From Kushneria avicenniae (GTDB taxonomy: Bacteria > Pseudomonadota > Gammaproteobacteria > Pseudomonadales > Halomonadaceae), in assembly GCF_900112585.1 (NCBI RefSeq), contig NZ_FOLY01000001.1, positions 372,001 to 436,000 of the forward strand: a stretch of 64,000 bases of DNA, written 5' to 3'. A program made the translations under genes and the position numbers. Numbering within the stretch: the stretch's first letter is position 1; each line of letters starts with the position of its first letter. The notes under the pieces are model-generated. The model was not told the DNA's origin. It ran no database searches and saw only the letters and a list, made by a program, of their open reading frames with translations. Positions 47,705 through 57,393 of the stretch are shown piece by piece.

Positions 47705-48451
47705 ATGACTCAGGATATTCAGGGCAAGGTCGTCGTCATTACCGGCGGCAGCAGCGGACTCGGTGAGGCAACGGCCCGTCATCTGGCTGCGCATGGCGCC
47801 ACTGTCGTGCTGGGCGCACGACGCATGGATCGCCTGCAAACCATCGTCGATGACATCCAGGCCAGTGGTGGCACGGCCATGGCGCAAAAGACCGATGTCA
47901 CCCGTCAGGCCGATGTACAGGCACTGGTCGATACCGCCGTTTCCACTTATGGCAAGATCGATGTACTGCTCAACAACGCCGGTCTCATGCAGCAGTCCCC
48001 GCTCGAAAAGCTCAAGGTCGACGAGTGGGACAACATGATCGACATCAACATCAAGGGCACGCTCTACGGCGTCGCTGCTGCCCTGCCGCACATGAAGTCG
48101 CAGAAGTTCGGTCATGTGATCAATGTCTCGTCGGTGGCAGGTCACAAGGTCACCCCGGCAGGTACCGTCTACTGTGCGACCAAATATGCCGTTCGCGCGA
48201 TCAGTGAAGGGTTCCGGCAGGAGGTCAAGGACTACAACCTGCGCTCGACCATCATTTCTCCCGGCGCGATCGATACCGAACTGCCAAGCCATATTACCGA
48301 TCAGGAATCTTCCGAGGCCATCGGCGGTTTCTATGAGTCGGCAGCCATCCCCGCTGACTCCTTCGCACGCACGGTCTATTTCGCCATCACGCAGCCGGAA
48401 GACGTGGACATCAACGAAATACTCTATCGCCCGACGGCACAGCCTCTCTAA
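47705..48451 (+). CDS. Short-chain dehydrogenase/reductase (NADP-preferring type)
   Basis: A 248-residue SDR with [17 protein letters not shown] after strand 2 (Arg residues suggest NADP), NNAGLM, the catalytic Ser in NVSSVAG and YCATKYA. The C-terminal [15 protein letters not shown] is typical of the YdfG/serine-3-dehydrogenase-like branch. I chose the ATG at 47705, with CAGGAG upstream; a longer overlapping reading inside the previous SDR is a shadow. Confidence 0.9.
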   Translation: MTQDIQGKVVVITGGSSGLGEATARHLAAHGATVVLGARRMDRLQTIVDDIQASGGTAMAQKTDVTRQADVQALVDTAVSTYGKIDVLLNNAGLMQQSPLEKLKVDEWDNMIDINIKGTLYGVAAALPHMKSQKFGHVINVSSVAGHKVTPAGTVYCATKYAVRAISEGFRQEVKDYNLRSTIISPGAIDTELPSHITDQESSEAIGGFYESAAIPADSFARTVYFAITQPEDVDINEILYRPTAQPL

Positions 48452-48493
48452 CACCGGGGCATTCCTGAAGGGCGATCCTGCGTTGCGGTCGCC

Positions 48494-48523
48494 CTTTTAC
48501 AAAACACCTTTTTACAAAACGCC
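48494..48523. repeat. 15-bp tandem duplication
   Basis: CTTTTACAAAACACC and TTTTTACAAAACGCC, adjacent copies with two differences, between the SDR stop and the tautomerase start. Confidence 0.85.
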
Positions 48524-48584
48524 TTTCAAAGCGATTCCAGCGCCTTGCATCTCGGGCGATGGCGCTTTTATCCCAGGAGCCGTC

Positions 48585-48827
48585 ATGCCTCATGTGATCC
48601 TCAAGCTGGCCACCGGTCGTTCCGAGACCATCAAGCAACAACTGGCAGACGCCATGACACAAAGCCTTGTCGACATTGCCGGTGCCGATGCCGCACAGGT
48701 ATCGGTCGCCATCGAGGACATCGATATCCGTGACTGGCGTCGACTGGTTTACGAACCCATCATTGCGCCCGCGTTACCGGGTCTCTACCGGCGCCCGGGC
48801 TATCGCCCCGAAGATCTGCCGGAATGA
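48585..48827 (+). CDS. 4-oxalocrotonate tautomerase family protein
   Basis: An 80-residue tautomerase. After Met removal the N-terminal proline (MPHVILKL) is the catalytic base. The ETIKQQLADAMTQSLVD helix and late Arg residues fit the family. GGAG lies upstream of the ATG at 48585. Its stop overlaps the next gene (ATGA), so it is translationally coupled to the exported cyclophilin-fold protein. The substrate is unknown; a keto-enol tautomerase would suit the surrounding reductases. Confidence 0.85.
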   Translation: MPHVILKLATGRSETIKQQLADAMTQSLVDIAGADAAQVSVAIEDIDIRDWRRLVYEPIIAPALPGLYRRPGYRPEDLPE

Positions 48828-49291
48828 TGCCCATGCGCCTCGTTCGCGCTCATCTCAATGCCCTGGGCATTGCCATGATGTTGATCCCGGGCATCGCCCT
48901 TTCGGCCAATCCAGACACCATGGAGAAGACTCACACCATGAATATCGTTTTCGACGCCGGTGATCAGCAGATTCCCGCCACTCTGGAAGACAGCGCTGCC
49001 GGCCGTGCCTTCGCCGATATGTTGCCATTGACGCTTGAACTCGAGGATTTCGGTGGCGGTGTCGAAAAGATCGCCGACCTCCCCACCAGCCTGCCGGATG
49101 AGACGGCGTCAAAGGGGATGAAACCGGCGGCCGGTGACATCACCTACTATGCGCCCTGGGGTAATCTGGCCATCTTCCGCAAGGGGTTCAAGCATGCCAG
49201 CGGGCTGGTCAGGCTGGGGCAGTTTGATGCCGATTTTTCTGCCATCGATCGCAGCGGGCCGATCGAGGTGACCATCAAACGCGCGGAGTGA
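48824..49291 (+). CDS. Exported cyclophilin-like fold protein
   Basis: A 155-residue protein: hydrophobic N-terminus (RAHLNALGIAMMLIPGIALS, predicted signal peptide cut near LSA), then a cyclophilin_fold-type domain from about 38 (MNIVFDAGDQQIPATLEDSAAGRAFADMLPL..., GDITYYAPWGNLAIFRKGF). Members lack the peptidyl-prolyl isomerase arginine, and their function is unknown. Most members begin near MNIVF without a signal; the exported form here is less usual. Coupled to the tautomerase by ATGA. Confidence 0.72.
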   Translation: MMPMRLVRAHLNALGIAMMLIPGIALSANPDTMEKTHTMNIVFDAGDQQIPATLEDSAAGRAFADMLPLTLELEDFGGGVEKIADLPTSLPDETASKGMKPAAGDITYYAPWGNLAIFRKGFKHASGLVRLGQFDADFSAIDRSGPIEVTIKRAE

Positions 49292-49325
49292 TCCCCCGCA
49301 CCGATATCTGCAACCAAAATGCTCA

Positions 49326-49368
49326 TCAACGCTGCGTCGACAGAGCATGTCCGCTGACGCAGCGTTGA
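49326..49368. terminator. Hairpin, probable terminator
   Basis: TCAACGCTGCGTC / GACGCAGCGTTGA is a 13-bp perfect stem with a 17-nt loop, 35 bp after the cyclophilin-fold gene. There is no T run on the plus strand; on the minus strand a short TTTT follows. Confidence 0.5.
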
Positions 49369-49700
49369 AATAACCATCCCGGCTGTTGAGGCTCCGAAGC
49401 CCTGGTCTCGTAGATCGGCACGGATGGCGACTACCGGTGTCATCTCAGACAGCAATAACACTCTACCCGCGCTATCGAGCTTCATCCTGACGGCCAGTGT
49501 CACCCACTTTCCCCGCCACGGTCACCAGCTCCGTATCCGCTCTGTTCTCCTGAGCGCGTCAGCTGGGCGGTGTCGTCGGCGTCGCGCTTTTCGAATTGCC
49601 GCTGGCCGGTAGTCAACTCAGCCAGCAACTCTCATTAATGAGCTGAACCCATAAATGCTATCGCCGCGGTAACCTCACCGACAGCGGGCTCGACCGATAT

Positions 49701-49745
49701 AATGGTTTGCCTGTGAATGGTCTTCCTGTGAATGGTTTTCCCGTG
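49701..49745. repeat. 15-bp tandem repeat, three copies
   Basis: AATGGTTTGCCTGTG, AATGGTCTTCCTGTG and AATGGTTTTCCCGTG follow each other directly, in non-coding sequence about 280 bp before the DUF3737 gene. Confidence 0.9.
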
Positions 49746-50025
49746 GCCTGACGCTGCACATGATCACTCAGGGCGTGATCACCATGATGGCTGCCATCGC
49801 CCGGGCGGCTCAACCGCCATCATCTCTCCGCCAGCGCCCACCCGACATCCGCACCTGCCATGCGTGCGACACGGAAACCTTCCGACGGTGCTGCCCTCTC
49901 AGGCGACATCGCCAGTGACTCATACCGTGGTGGCGCTCTTGTGTCATGGCGACACCACGCCGATCCGGTGGCATATCCCCTTTTGCCGCCCGGTCAATGA
50001 CCCGAACATCGATAGAGGCATGATC

Positions 50026-50883
50026 ATGAAACATATCGACAACACCGCCTTTGGCGGCGAGCGCGCCTGCTTTGCCGCTCACGACACCCGCTTTGAGGGC
50101 GTCACCTTTCATCCGGGCGAATCGGCGATCAAGCACACCCACCATGTCGAAGCCCACCATTGCCGCTTCACCGGCAAGTATCCGTTCTGGCACAACAATG
50201 ATGTCCTGATCGAGAACAGCCTGTTCACCGTCGATGCGCGGGCAGCGATCTGGTATTCGAGCAATGTCCGCATGCGGGATACCCGCGTGGAGGCGCCCAA
50301 GATGTTCCGCTCACTCGAGGGCCTGACGCTCGAGCGTGTGACGCTGTCCAATGCCGCCGAGTGCGGGTGGAACTGTCGCAACATCGATTTCAGGGACGTC
50401 GAGATCGCCAACGGCGACTACCTGCTGATGAACAGCCAGCACATTCACATTGATGGTTTCCGCCTGCAGGGCAACTACAGCTTTCAGGATGCGCGTGACG
50501 TGGTGATCCGCAATGCCCACCTCGACTCCCGGGACGCCCTCTGGAACACCCGTGACGTCACGGTGTATGACTCGGTGCTCGAGGGCGAATTTCTCGGCTG
50601 GCACTCCCGTAACCTGCGTCTGGTCAACTGCACCATTCGCGGTACGCAGCCGCTGTGCTACGTCACCAATCTCATGATGAAAAACTGCGTCATGGAACAT
50701 ACCGATCTCTGCTTCGAGTATTCGACCATCGATGTCGACATCGTCGGCAGCATTGATAGCATCAGAAACCCGGCGGGCGGTCGCATTCGTGCCGATCACA
50801 TCGACGAGGTGTTTCTGGATGAGCACTGCCTGAACCCGGGCGCCTGCCGGATCGAAACACGCGAGACAGAGGTACCGGCATGA
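50026..50883 (+). CDS. DUF3737 right-handed beta-helix protein
   Basis: A 285-residue protein built from short repeats of alternating HIHIDGF, DVVIRNA, NLRLVNC type, which would fold as a right-handed beta-helix. It matches the DUF3737 family (GERACFAAHDTRFEGVTF start, FWHNNDVLIENSLF, ECGWNCRNIDFRD). No signal peptide. The function is unknown. I chose the ATG at 50026, 7 bp after AGAGG; another ATG at 50020 is too close to it. The stop overlaps the start of the PatB-type gene by 4 bp, an association also known between DUF3737 and PatB genes in other bacteria (from memory). Confidence 0.85.
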   Translation: MKHIDNTAFGGERACFAAHDTRFEGVTFHPGESAIKHTHHVEAHHCRFTGKYPFWHNNDVLIENSLFTVDARAAIWYSSNVRMRDTRVEAPKMFRSLEGLTLERVTLSNAAECGWNCRNIDFRDVEIANGDYLLMNSQHIHIDGFRLQGNYSFQDARDVVIRNAHLDSRDALWNTRDVTVYDSVLEGEFLGWHSRNLRLVNCTIRGTQPLCYVTNLMMKNCVMEHTDLCFEYSTIDVDIVGSIDSIRNPAGGRIRADHIDEVFLDEHCLNPGACRIETRETEVPA

Positions 50884-52076
50884 GCGACGCCCCCTTGTTT
50901 GATTTCGACACCCCAGTCCTTCGGCGCGGCAGCCACTGTCACAAGTGGGACGACAGTGACGATCCCGGCATGCTGCCAATGTGGGTCGCGGACATGGACT
51001 TTCGCACGGCACCTGCCGTCGTTGAAGCGTTACAGCGACGTGCCGAACACGGTGTTTTTGGCTATACCCGAGTACCCGAGCGCTACTTCGAAGCCATCAT
51101 TGGCTGGTACGATCGCCGGCACGGCATGCCACTCAAGCGCGACTGGCTGCTCTATACCACCGGCGTGGTGCCGGCACTCTCGGCGATCATTCAGGCACTT
51201 GCCCAGCCCGGCGATGGAGTGATCGTTCAGACGCCGGCCTACAACTGCTTTTTTTCCTCGATTCGCAACAGCGGCTGTCGACAGGTCGACAACCCGCTGC
51301 GTCAGGACGCCGACGGGTACTATCAGATCGACTTCGAGGACCTCACGGTCAAGGCCGCCGATCCCAAAAATCGTTTTCTGCTGCTGTGCAATCCACACAA
51401 TCCGGTCGGTCGCGTCTGGCGCCGGGAAGAGCTCGAGCAGCTCGGACAGATCTGCCAGCAGCACGGCGTCATCGTGATCGCCGACGAGATCCACAGCGAC
51501 CTGATCCGTCCGGGATTTCGACACACGCCCTTCGCCGCGGTCAACGAAGCATGCCGGCGCGGCTCGATCACCTGCAGCGCACCGAGCAAGACCTTCAATC
51601 TGGCCGGTCTGCAAACCGCGAACATCATCGTTGCCGATCCCGAATGGCGTCGACGTATCGATCGTCAGATCAACATCAACGAGACCTGCGAGCTCAACCC
51701 GTTCGGCGTCGAGGCACTGATTGCAGCCTATACCGAGGGGGAAGCCTGGCTCGAAGCACTGCGCGCCTACCTCGCCGGTAATTACGCCATTGTCGAAGCA
51801 GCCCTTCACAACCTGCTGCCACAGCTGCGCATCACGCCACTGGAGGCGACTTATCTGGCCTGGATCGACTGCACGGCGCTCGAAATGCCCAGCCAGGAAA
51901 TAGCTCAAAGGCTGCGTGATCGACATCATCTGTGGCTCAGCGAAGGTATCCTCTATGGTGATGCCGGCGAGGGATTCATCCGGCTCAACTTCGCCTGTTC
52001 GCGAGACCGGCTGCAGGAAGGCATCCATCGATTGCGTGCCGCCTTCACGCCGGGCGGTGCGCTGTCACGCATCTGA
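50880..52076 (+). CDS. MalY/PatB-type PLP-dependent C-S lyase/aminotransferase
   Basis: A 398-residue fold-type I PLP enzyme. Landmarks are MLPMWVADMDFRTAPAV at the N-terminus (typical of PatB), NPHNPVGRVW, VIADEIHSDLI (Asp that holds the PLP nitrogen) and the Schiff-base lysine in SAPSKTFNLAGLQTAN. It cleaves cystathionine or cysteine conjugates to thiol, pyruvate and ammonia. Translationally coupled to the DUF3737 gene, which may modify its activity or assembly. Confidence 0.9.
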   Translation: MSDAPLFDFDTPVLRRGSHCHKWDDSDDPGMLPMWVADMDFRTAPAVVEALQRRAEHGVFGYTRVPERYFEAIIGWYDRRHGMPLKRDWLLYTTGVVPALSAIIQALAQPGDGVIVQTPAYNCFFSSIRNSGCRQVDNPLRQDADGYYQIDFEDLTVKAADPKNRFLLLCNPHNPVGRVWRREELEQLGQICQQHGVIVIADEIHSDLIRPGFRHTPFAAVNEACRRGSITCSAPSKTFNLAGLQTANIIVADPEWRRRIDRQININETCELNPFGVEALIAAYTEGEAWLEALRAYLAGNYAIVEAALHNLLPQLRITPLEATYLAWIDCTALEMPSQEIAQRLRDRHHLWLSEGILYGDAGEGFIRLNFACSRDRLQEGIHRLRAAFTPGGALSRI

Positions 52077-52140
52077 TGTCATGTGCGGCCTGGCGCTGCC
52101 GCGAGTGACTTCACGACATTGGGACACGTCATAGGGGCAT

Positions 52141-52177
52141 AATGAAAAGCCGCGCCGGGAGCCTCTCCCGCCGCGGC
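52141..52177 (-). terminator. Hairpin terminator, minus strand
   Basis: GCCGCG-C-CGGGAG / CTCCCG-C-CGCGGC with a 3-nt loop, followed on the minus strand by TTTTCATT. It serves the SDR at 52246 and may also stop the convergent PatB transcript. Confidence 0.75.
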
Positions 52178-52245
52178 CCTGTCATGCCGATAATGGCGAC
52201 GTCATGTCGACAATGGCCGCGACCTGTCACACGCCGAAGGCGTGA

Positions 52246-53013
52246 TCAGTTGGCGGTAAAACAGCCGTCCACGGCCAGGGTGGTACCGGTCACAAAGCTG
52301 GCACCGTCGCTGCACAGCCACAGCACTGCCTGAGCCACTTCATCAGTGGTGCCAAGACGCCCGATGGCCTGCAGCTTGAGGAATTCATCCATGGCTTCCT
52401 TCTGCTCTTCAAGCATTCTGGCCACCATGGGCGTACTGATGGCGCCCGGGCAGACCGCGTTGATGCGAATCCCTTGGTCGGCATAATCCATTGCCGCCGT
52501 TTTGGTCAGACCGATCACCCCATGCTTGGAGCCATAATAGCTGCCCAGCGCCCTGCCACCGACCAGACCGCCGACCGAGGAGCAATTGACGATGGCACCA
52601 CTGCCCTGCCGGCGCATCTGCGCCAGCTCGTGACGCATGCAGGACCAGACACCGCGCAGGTTGATGCCCATCACCCGCTCATAGTCGTCGAGCGACTGAT
52701 CGGCCATCTCGGCGGGAATCGGCTGAACACCGGCATTGTTGTACGCCATGTCGAGCTTGCCAAAGGCCGCGACCGCCTGCTCGACCAGCGCTGCCACCTG
52801 ATCATCATCAGCCACATCGCAGACCACCGGCAGCACCTGGTGACCGGCCGCCTTGAGCTCGTCGGCCAGGGTGTTCAAAGCCGCCTCATCGATATCACTG
52901 ATGACCACCGCCGCACCCGCCCCGGCGAACGCGCGCGTGGCGGCCAGCCCCATGCCGGCGCTGGCGCCGGTGACCAGAGCGACCTGACCACTGAAATCGT
53001 AGCTGACATTCAT
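52246..53013 (-). CDS. Short-chain dehydrogenase/reductase
   Basis: A 255-residue SDR with TGASAGMGLA, VISDID (Asp, NAD preference), NNAGVQ, the catalytic Ser in NCSSVGGLVG and YYGSKHG. It resembles the SDR at 46849 along its whole length and is probably its paralogue. I chose the ATG at 53013 with AGGGAG upstream; the longer in-frame reading encodes a Cys/Arg-rich tail. It is divergent from the aldo/keto reductase at 53285. Confidence 0.9.
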   Translation of the reverse strand: MNVSYDFSGQVALVTGASAGMGLAATRAFAGAGAAVVISDIDEAALNTLADELKAAGHQVLPVVCDVADDDQVAALVEQAVAAFGKLDMAYNNAGVQPIPAEMADQSLDDYERVMGINLRGVWSCMRHELAQMRRQGSGAIVNCSSVGGLVGGRALGSYYGSKHGVIGLTKTAAMDYADQGIRINAVCPGAISTPMVARMLEEQKEAMDEFLKLQAIGRLGTTDEVAQAVLWLCSDGASFVTGTTLAVDGCFTAN

Positions 53014-53185
53014 CCCATATCTCCCTTGTGACGTGAACCGTGAGCAACCGCAGAGTAAAAGCGCTCGGGTCGATGCTGCCCTGAAGCACATTTTACAGCC
53101 ACAGGCTCGGCGCATTCATGAATCCATCGCATAGGAGCATGCACGTCCATGTCAGGGTCGCGCGAGGAGCCCTTCGCTATGCTGA

Positions 53186-54268
<1,083 letters not shown>

Positions 54269-54287
54269 GGCCGCGGCATCGCCGTCA

Positions 54288-54323
54288 GCCATGATGCGCC
54301 TGAATCGACAGGCGCATCATGGC
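54288..54323. terminator. Hairpin between convergent genes
   Basis: GCCATGATGCGCC / GGCGCATCATGGC, 13-bp perfect stem, 10-nt loop. It is placed 20 bp from each stop codon but has no clear T run, so it may stop both transcripts or stabilise their 3' ends. Confidence 0.6.
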
Positions 54324-54343
54324 TCCCTATGCAGCTGCAATGA

Positions 54344-54967
54344 TCACAGTGACAGAATTACCTCGAGAATCCCGGTCCCCGGGGCACGATCGAAATCGGG
54401 CGCCAGCCGCGCGGCGAAACTCGCTACTGAAGAAGGTATGGCGCCCGCGCCTTCCATCGCCCGAAACATGGCCTGCTCGCTGCGCTCTGACAGCCCACCG
54501 ATCGCATCGACCATGTAGAAAACGGTATAACCTTCGGCCAGCGCATCGAGCACCGTCTGCATCACCACGACTTCGGCCGCGAACCCGGCAACGACAAGGA
54601 TGGGTCGATTCGTCGCTGACAGTGCCTCTCGTGTCGGCGCGTCCATCAGCGCCCCTGATGTGACCCGATGATACGTATTATCCGCTGTCGCATAGGGTCT
54701 CAGGGGCTCAATGACCGCCGGGTCCATGCCGGCCTGAGCCGCCACGCTGTGATGTATCGGCAGTTCTAGAATGTCGGCAACCCTGGCCAGACCGACAGCA
54801 GCCCGGGAGATCGACTCCGGCGGTGTTGTCCGGCTGTTGTCGATCAGATTGCCCTGCAAGTCGGCGAAAAGAATCTGCACCTGATTCGGGTCGAGCCGAG
54901 CAGTTTGAACGGGCCCGGAGGGCCCGCCAGCAGTGCCTGTGTGACGATCGGCTTGATCGTTGTTCAT
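54344..54967 (-). CDS. Isochorismatase-fold protein lacking the catalytic cysteine
   Basis: A 207-residue cysteine-hydrolase-fold protein close to YcaC-like hydrolases. The first catalytic Asp is present (LFADLQGN) and an Arg occupies the Lys/Arg position (YHRVTSGALMD). The nucleophile position, normally in VAGVxTxVCV, reads VAGFAAEVVV, so Cys is replaced by Val (coding strand GTCGTG). It is probably not a hydrolase of the usual kind. It precedes and likely shares a transcript with nothing downstream; the aldo/keto reductase start of the next minus-strand gene is upstream, 20 bp from its stop. Confidence 0.78.
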   Translation of the reverse strand: MNNDQADRHTGTAGGPSGPVQTARLDPNQVQILFADLQGNLIDNSRTTPPESISRAAVGLARVADILELPIHHSVAAQAGMDPAVIEPLRPYATADNTYHRVTSGALMDAPTREALSATNRPILVVAGFAAEVVVMQTVLDALAEGYTVFYMVDAIGGLSERSEQAMFRAMEGAGAIPSSVASFAARLAPDFDRAPGTGILEVILSL

Positions 54968-54987
54968 TTACGACGCCTCTCTCACGC

Positions 54988-56085
54988 TCAGTTGGGCTTG
55001 CCGCTGAGCGGCGCATCGGAACCGCCACCGACCACTCGCCCCACGGCATGCTCGGCCTTGCCAACGAAGCGCGTGCGCATGGCGTCGCCGAAATCACCGT
55101 AGGGATAGCAGTTTTCCGGCACCGGACGACTCAGCGCTTCCAACCGCTCGGTAATCTCATCACCGAGTTCCAGATCCACTGCACCGAGGTTGTCCTCAAG
55201 ATGCGCAAGTGTGCGCGCCCCGCAGATCGGTGCCGTCACGCCCGGCCGATCCATCAGCCATTTCAGCGCCACTTGCGAAGGCGTCGCGCCAAGCTGTGTC
55301 GCTGCCTCCCGCACGGCATCAATGACACGCCAGGCACGATCCGAACTGACGAACTCGGCGCTCGACCATTGATAGAGCGGGTTATCAGAGCCTGCTCGCG
55401 TCTCGGCGCCCGGGGTTCCGTTGCGCTCGTACTTGCCGGTCAGCATGCCGCCAGCCAGTGGCGACCATGGCAGCAGACCGAGGCCATTGTGCATGGAGGC
55501 CGGGACGATCTCCCATTCGATCTCGCGCGACAGCAGGTTGTACTGCGGCTGATGCGAGACCGGTACCGTCAGCCCCATGGCCTGTGCGGTGGAGACCATG
55601 CGCTGGATTTCCCAGCCGTTGAAGTTTGAAAGCCCCACATAATGAATCTTGCCGGCACGTACGGCGTCATCCAGAAACGCCAGCGTTTCTTCCATCGACG
55701 TGAGCGGGTCAGTGCCGTGCAGCTGATAAAGGTCAATGGTATCGACCTGCAGTCGTTCCAGCGATGCGTTGAGTGCGCGATGCAGATGGCGACGTGACAG
55801 CCCCTGCGCATTGACCTCTTCACCGGTCGGATAGCGCCCTTTGGTCGCCAGCACGACACGATCGGTTACCTCTCGCGGCCGGCTGGCCATCCAGCGACCG
55901 ACGACCGCTTCCGCCTCGCCACCGACGTAGACGTCGGAGGTGTCGATGAACGTGCCTCCTTTCTCGATAAAGGTATCGAGGATGGTAAAGGCGTCCTTCT
56001 CGGCAGTTTCATTACCAAAATACATTGTTCCAAGCGCAAGTTGGGAAACGGCCATTCCGGATTGGCCCAGCAGACGGTATTCCAT
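54988..56085 (-). CDS. Aldo/keto reductase (AKR9/12-like)
   Basis: A 365-residue NADPH-dependent reductase with Asp and Tyr in FIDTSDVYVGG, Lys in VLATKGRY and His in LYQLHGTD. A PICGARTLAHLEDNLG cofactor-binding segment lies near the C-terminus. The tail beyond about 330 is longer than average and Gly-rich. I chose the ATG at 56085 (MEYRLLGQSG), with AGGGAT upstream; a longer reading adds 53 residues through a duplicated segment. The isochorismatase-fold gene follows after 20 bp in the same operon. Confidence 0.9.
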   Translation of the reverse strand: MEYRLLGQSGMAVSQLALGTMYFGNETAEKDAFTILDTFIEKGGTFIDTSDVYVGGEAEAVVGRWMASRPREVTDRVVLATKGRYPTGEEVNAQGLSRRHLHRALNASLERLQVDTIDLYQLHGTDPLTSMEETLAFLDDAVRAGKIHYVGLSNFNGWEIQRMVSTAQAMGLTVPVSHQPQYNLLSREIEWEIVPASMHNGLGLLPWSPLAGGMLTGKYERNGTPGAETRAGSDNPLYQWSSAEFVSSDRAWRVIDAVREAATQLGATPSQVALKWLMDRPGVTAPICGARTLAHLEDNLGAVDLELGDEITERLEALSRPVPENCYPYGDFGDAMRTRFVGKAEHAVGRVVGGGSDAPLSGKPN

Positions 56086-56203
56086 GACAGTACATCCCTG
56101 ATGGCAGAGTAAAAGGCAAACGTTGGAAACACTGATGCCGATAACGCTCTGATGGATATCGCCCCGAGAAGAAACTCTCCCGTTCCCCCGAGCGCTACAC
56201 AAA

Positions 56204-56236
56204 AGCGTTACCTCTTGTGCAAGAGCGTTACCTCTT
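56204..56236. repeat. Duplicated AGCGTTACCTCTT, 20-bp period
   Basis: The 13-mer begins at 56204 and again at 56224. The period here is 20, unlike the multiples of three at most other sites. Confidence 0.75.
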
Positions 56237-56507
56237 TCATTCATCCAAAGGGTAGAAGCCCGGCGAAATGATCAACAACGGTCTCGTGGAAAACTGAAAT
56301 GAAGTGAACTCATGAATTGGCGCCGCGCTATCGCCCTGGGCGGCACCCGGGGAGTTTTTCGGCCGAAAAGTGCAAAGCTTCCTTTTGACTATTCGATGCC
56401 GGAACCGACCCGACACGCCCCCGAATACTCCATACCGTCATCATGATTCTGGCGCCTGCGCCGCGGCATCAATTCTTCATAAGGTTTTCAATATTAATGA
56501 TTTAGTG

Positions 56508-56549
56508 GCGCCGATACGGCGCTGATAGCATCCCTGATTATCGAATCAG
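56508..56549 (+). promoter_or_regulatory. Two adjacent palindromes before the FMN reductase
   Basis: GCGCCG-ATA-CGGCGC and CTGATT-ATCG-AATCAG lie 16-57 bp ahead of the ATG at 56565, where operators would be expected. No regulator gene is adjacent. Confidence 0.35.
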
Positions 56550-56564
56550 ACAGCGAGTTTTCCC

Positions 56565-57149
56565 ATGAACATCGTCACACTTGCCGGTAGCCCCGGTGCG
56601 TCATCACGCTCTACGGCCATGATCGAACACGTGACCGAAACGCTCGAAAAGGCGGGAGCAAACGTCTCGGCGTTTCGACTGGATGACTTCGATGCCAATG
56701 CCCTGTCTCAGGGACGATGGAATGATTCCAACATCATCAGACTTCGAGAAACGATCGCCGCGGCGGATGCGCTGATTGTGGCGACGCCGGTGTATCAGGC
56801 CTCCTTTAGTGGCGGGCTCAAGCTGATGCTTGATGTCCTTCCACAAGGCGCCCTGAAGCACAAGACCGTGCTGTCACTGGCGGCCGGTGGTAGCGACCAG
56901 CACCTGCTCGTGCTCGATTATGCCCTCAAACCTGTGCTTGCCGCGCTGGGCGCCAGTCACCAGCTGGCCGGCGTTTATGCCAGCCCGCAGCATATCGAAA
57001 AAACCTCTGATGGCCGTTATCTGCCCGGCACGGAGATTGGCGCCCGCCTCGATAATGCCGCCACAGAGCTCCTTGAAATATCTGCATCAGAACCGTTACC
57101 GACCCATGTCATCAAAAAGCGCGAAGACCTCAATCTGGCGCTGGCATGA
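56565..57149 (+). CDS. NADPH-dependent FMN reductase (SsuE/MsuE-like)
   Basis: A 194-residue flavodoxin-like reductase. The phosphate loop is LAGSPGASSRST and the isoalloxazine-binding region reads ATPVYQASFSGGLKLMLDVLP, both typical of SsuE-type enzymes that supply free FMNH2. A flavin-dependent monooxygenase of the NtaA/SnaA/DszA class lies 244 bp downstream, so they probably form a two-component system. Confidence 0.9.
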   Translation: MNIVTLAGSPGASSRSTAMIEHVTETLEKAGANVSAFRLDDFDANALSQGRWNDSNIIRLRETIAAADALIVATPVYQASFSGGLKLMLDVLPQGALKHKTVLSLAAGGSDQHLLVLDYALKPVLAALGASHQLAGVYASPQHIEKTSDGRYLPGTEIGARLDNAATELLEISASEPLPTHVIKKREDLNLALA

Positions 57150-57246
57150 GCGTCTGACATGAGAAGCCTCGGGCCAAACGGCCGGTGCCTTGATCAAGAC
57201 GCCGGTCGAGCGCCTTCAAAAAAGAAGGGTTAAAAGACGCCTCCTC

Positions 57247-57288
57247 TTTTTAAACATGCGATGACCGTTTTTGAACATGCGATGAAAG
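57247..57288. repeat. 21-bp tandem duplication
   Basis: TTTTTAAACATGCGATGACCG and a second copy starting at 57268 (TTTTTGAACATGCGATGAAAG) are adjacent, between the FMN reductase and the monooxygenase. Confidence 0.9.
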
Positions 57289-57393
57289 ATCGTCCCGGAA
57301 ACGACCAGCAACGGCGCAGACGCAGTAAAAGCCCCTCGGTTATTCACGATTTTCATTGACCTTCTGATGCTTTAGCGAGAGGCCATCCTGGAT

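Larger units (their letters stand above)
49292..50025. other. 734-bp intergenic stretch
   Basis: Contains a hairpin at 49326, a triplicated 15-bp unit at 49701, and the leader of the DUF3737 gene. Frames open on both strands but start without ribosome-binding sites and match nothing I recognise. No RNA gene is seen. Confidence 0.5.
56086..56564. other. 479-bp divergent intergenic region
   Basis: Separates the minus-strand aldo/keto reductase from the plus-strand FMN reductase. It holds a 20-bp-period duplication (56204-56236) and two palindromes close to the FMN reductase start: GCGCCG-ATA-CGGCGC (56508-56522) and CTGATT-ATCG-AATCAG (56534-56549). No gene is seen. Confidence 0.6.

Noticed and set aside
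49147-49503. 118-codon open frame on the minus strand overlapping the exported cyclophilin-fold gene
   Set aside because: No ribosome-binding site or family resemblance, and its last half is antisense to the supported gene.
49732-50025. 98-residue N-terminal extension of the DUF3737 protein
   Set aside because: Starts inside a 15-bp tandem repeat, has no family match, and a good start with ribosome-binding site exists at 50026.
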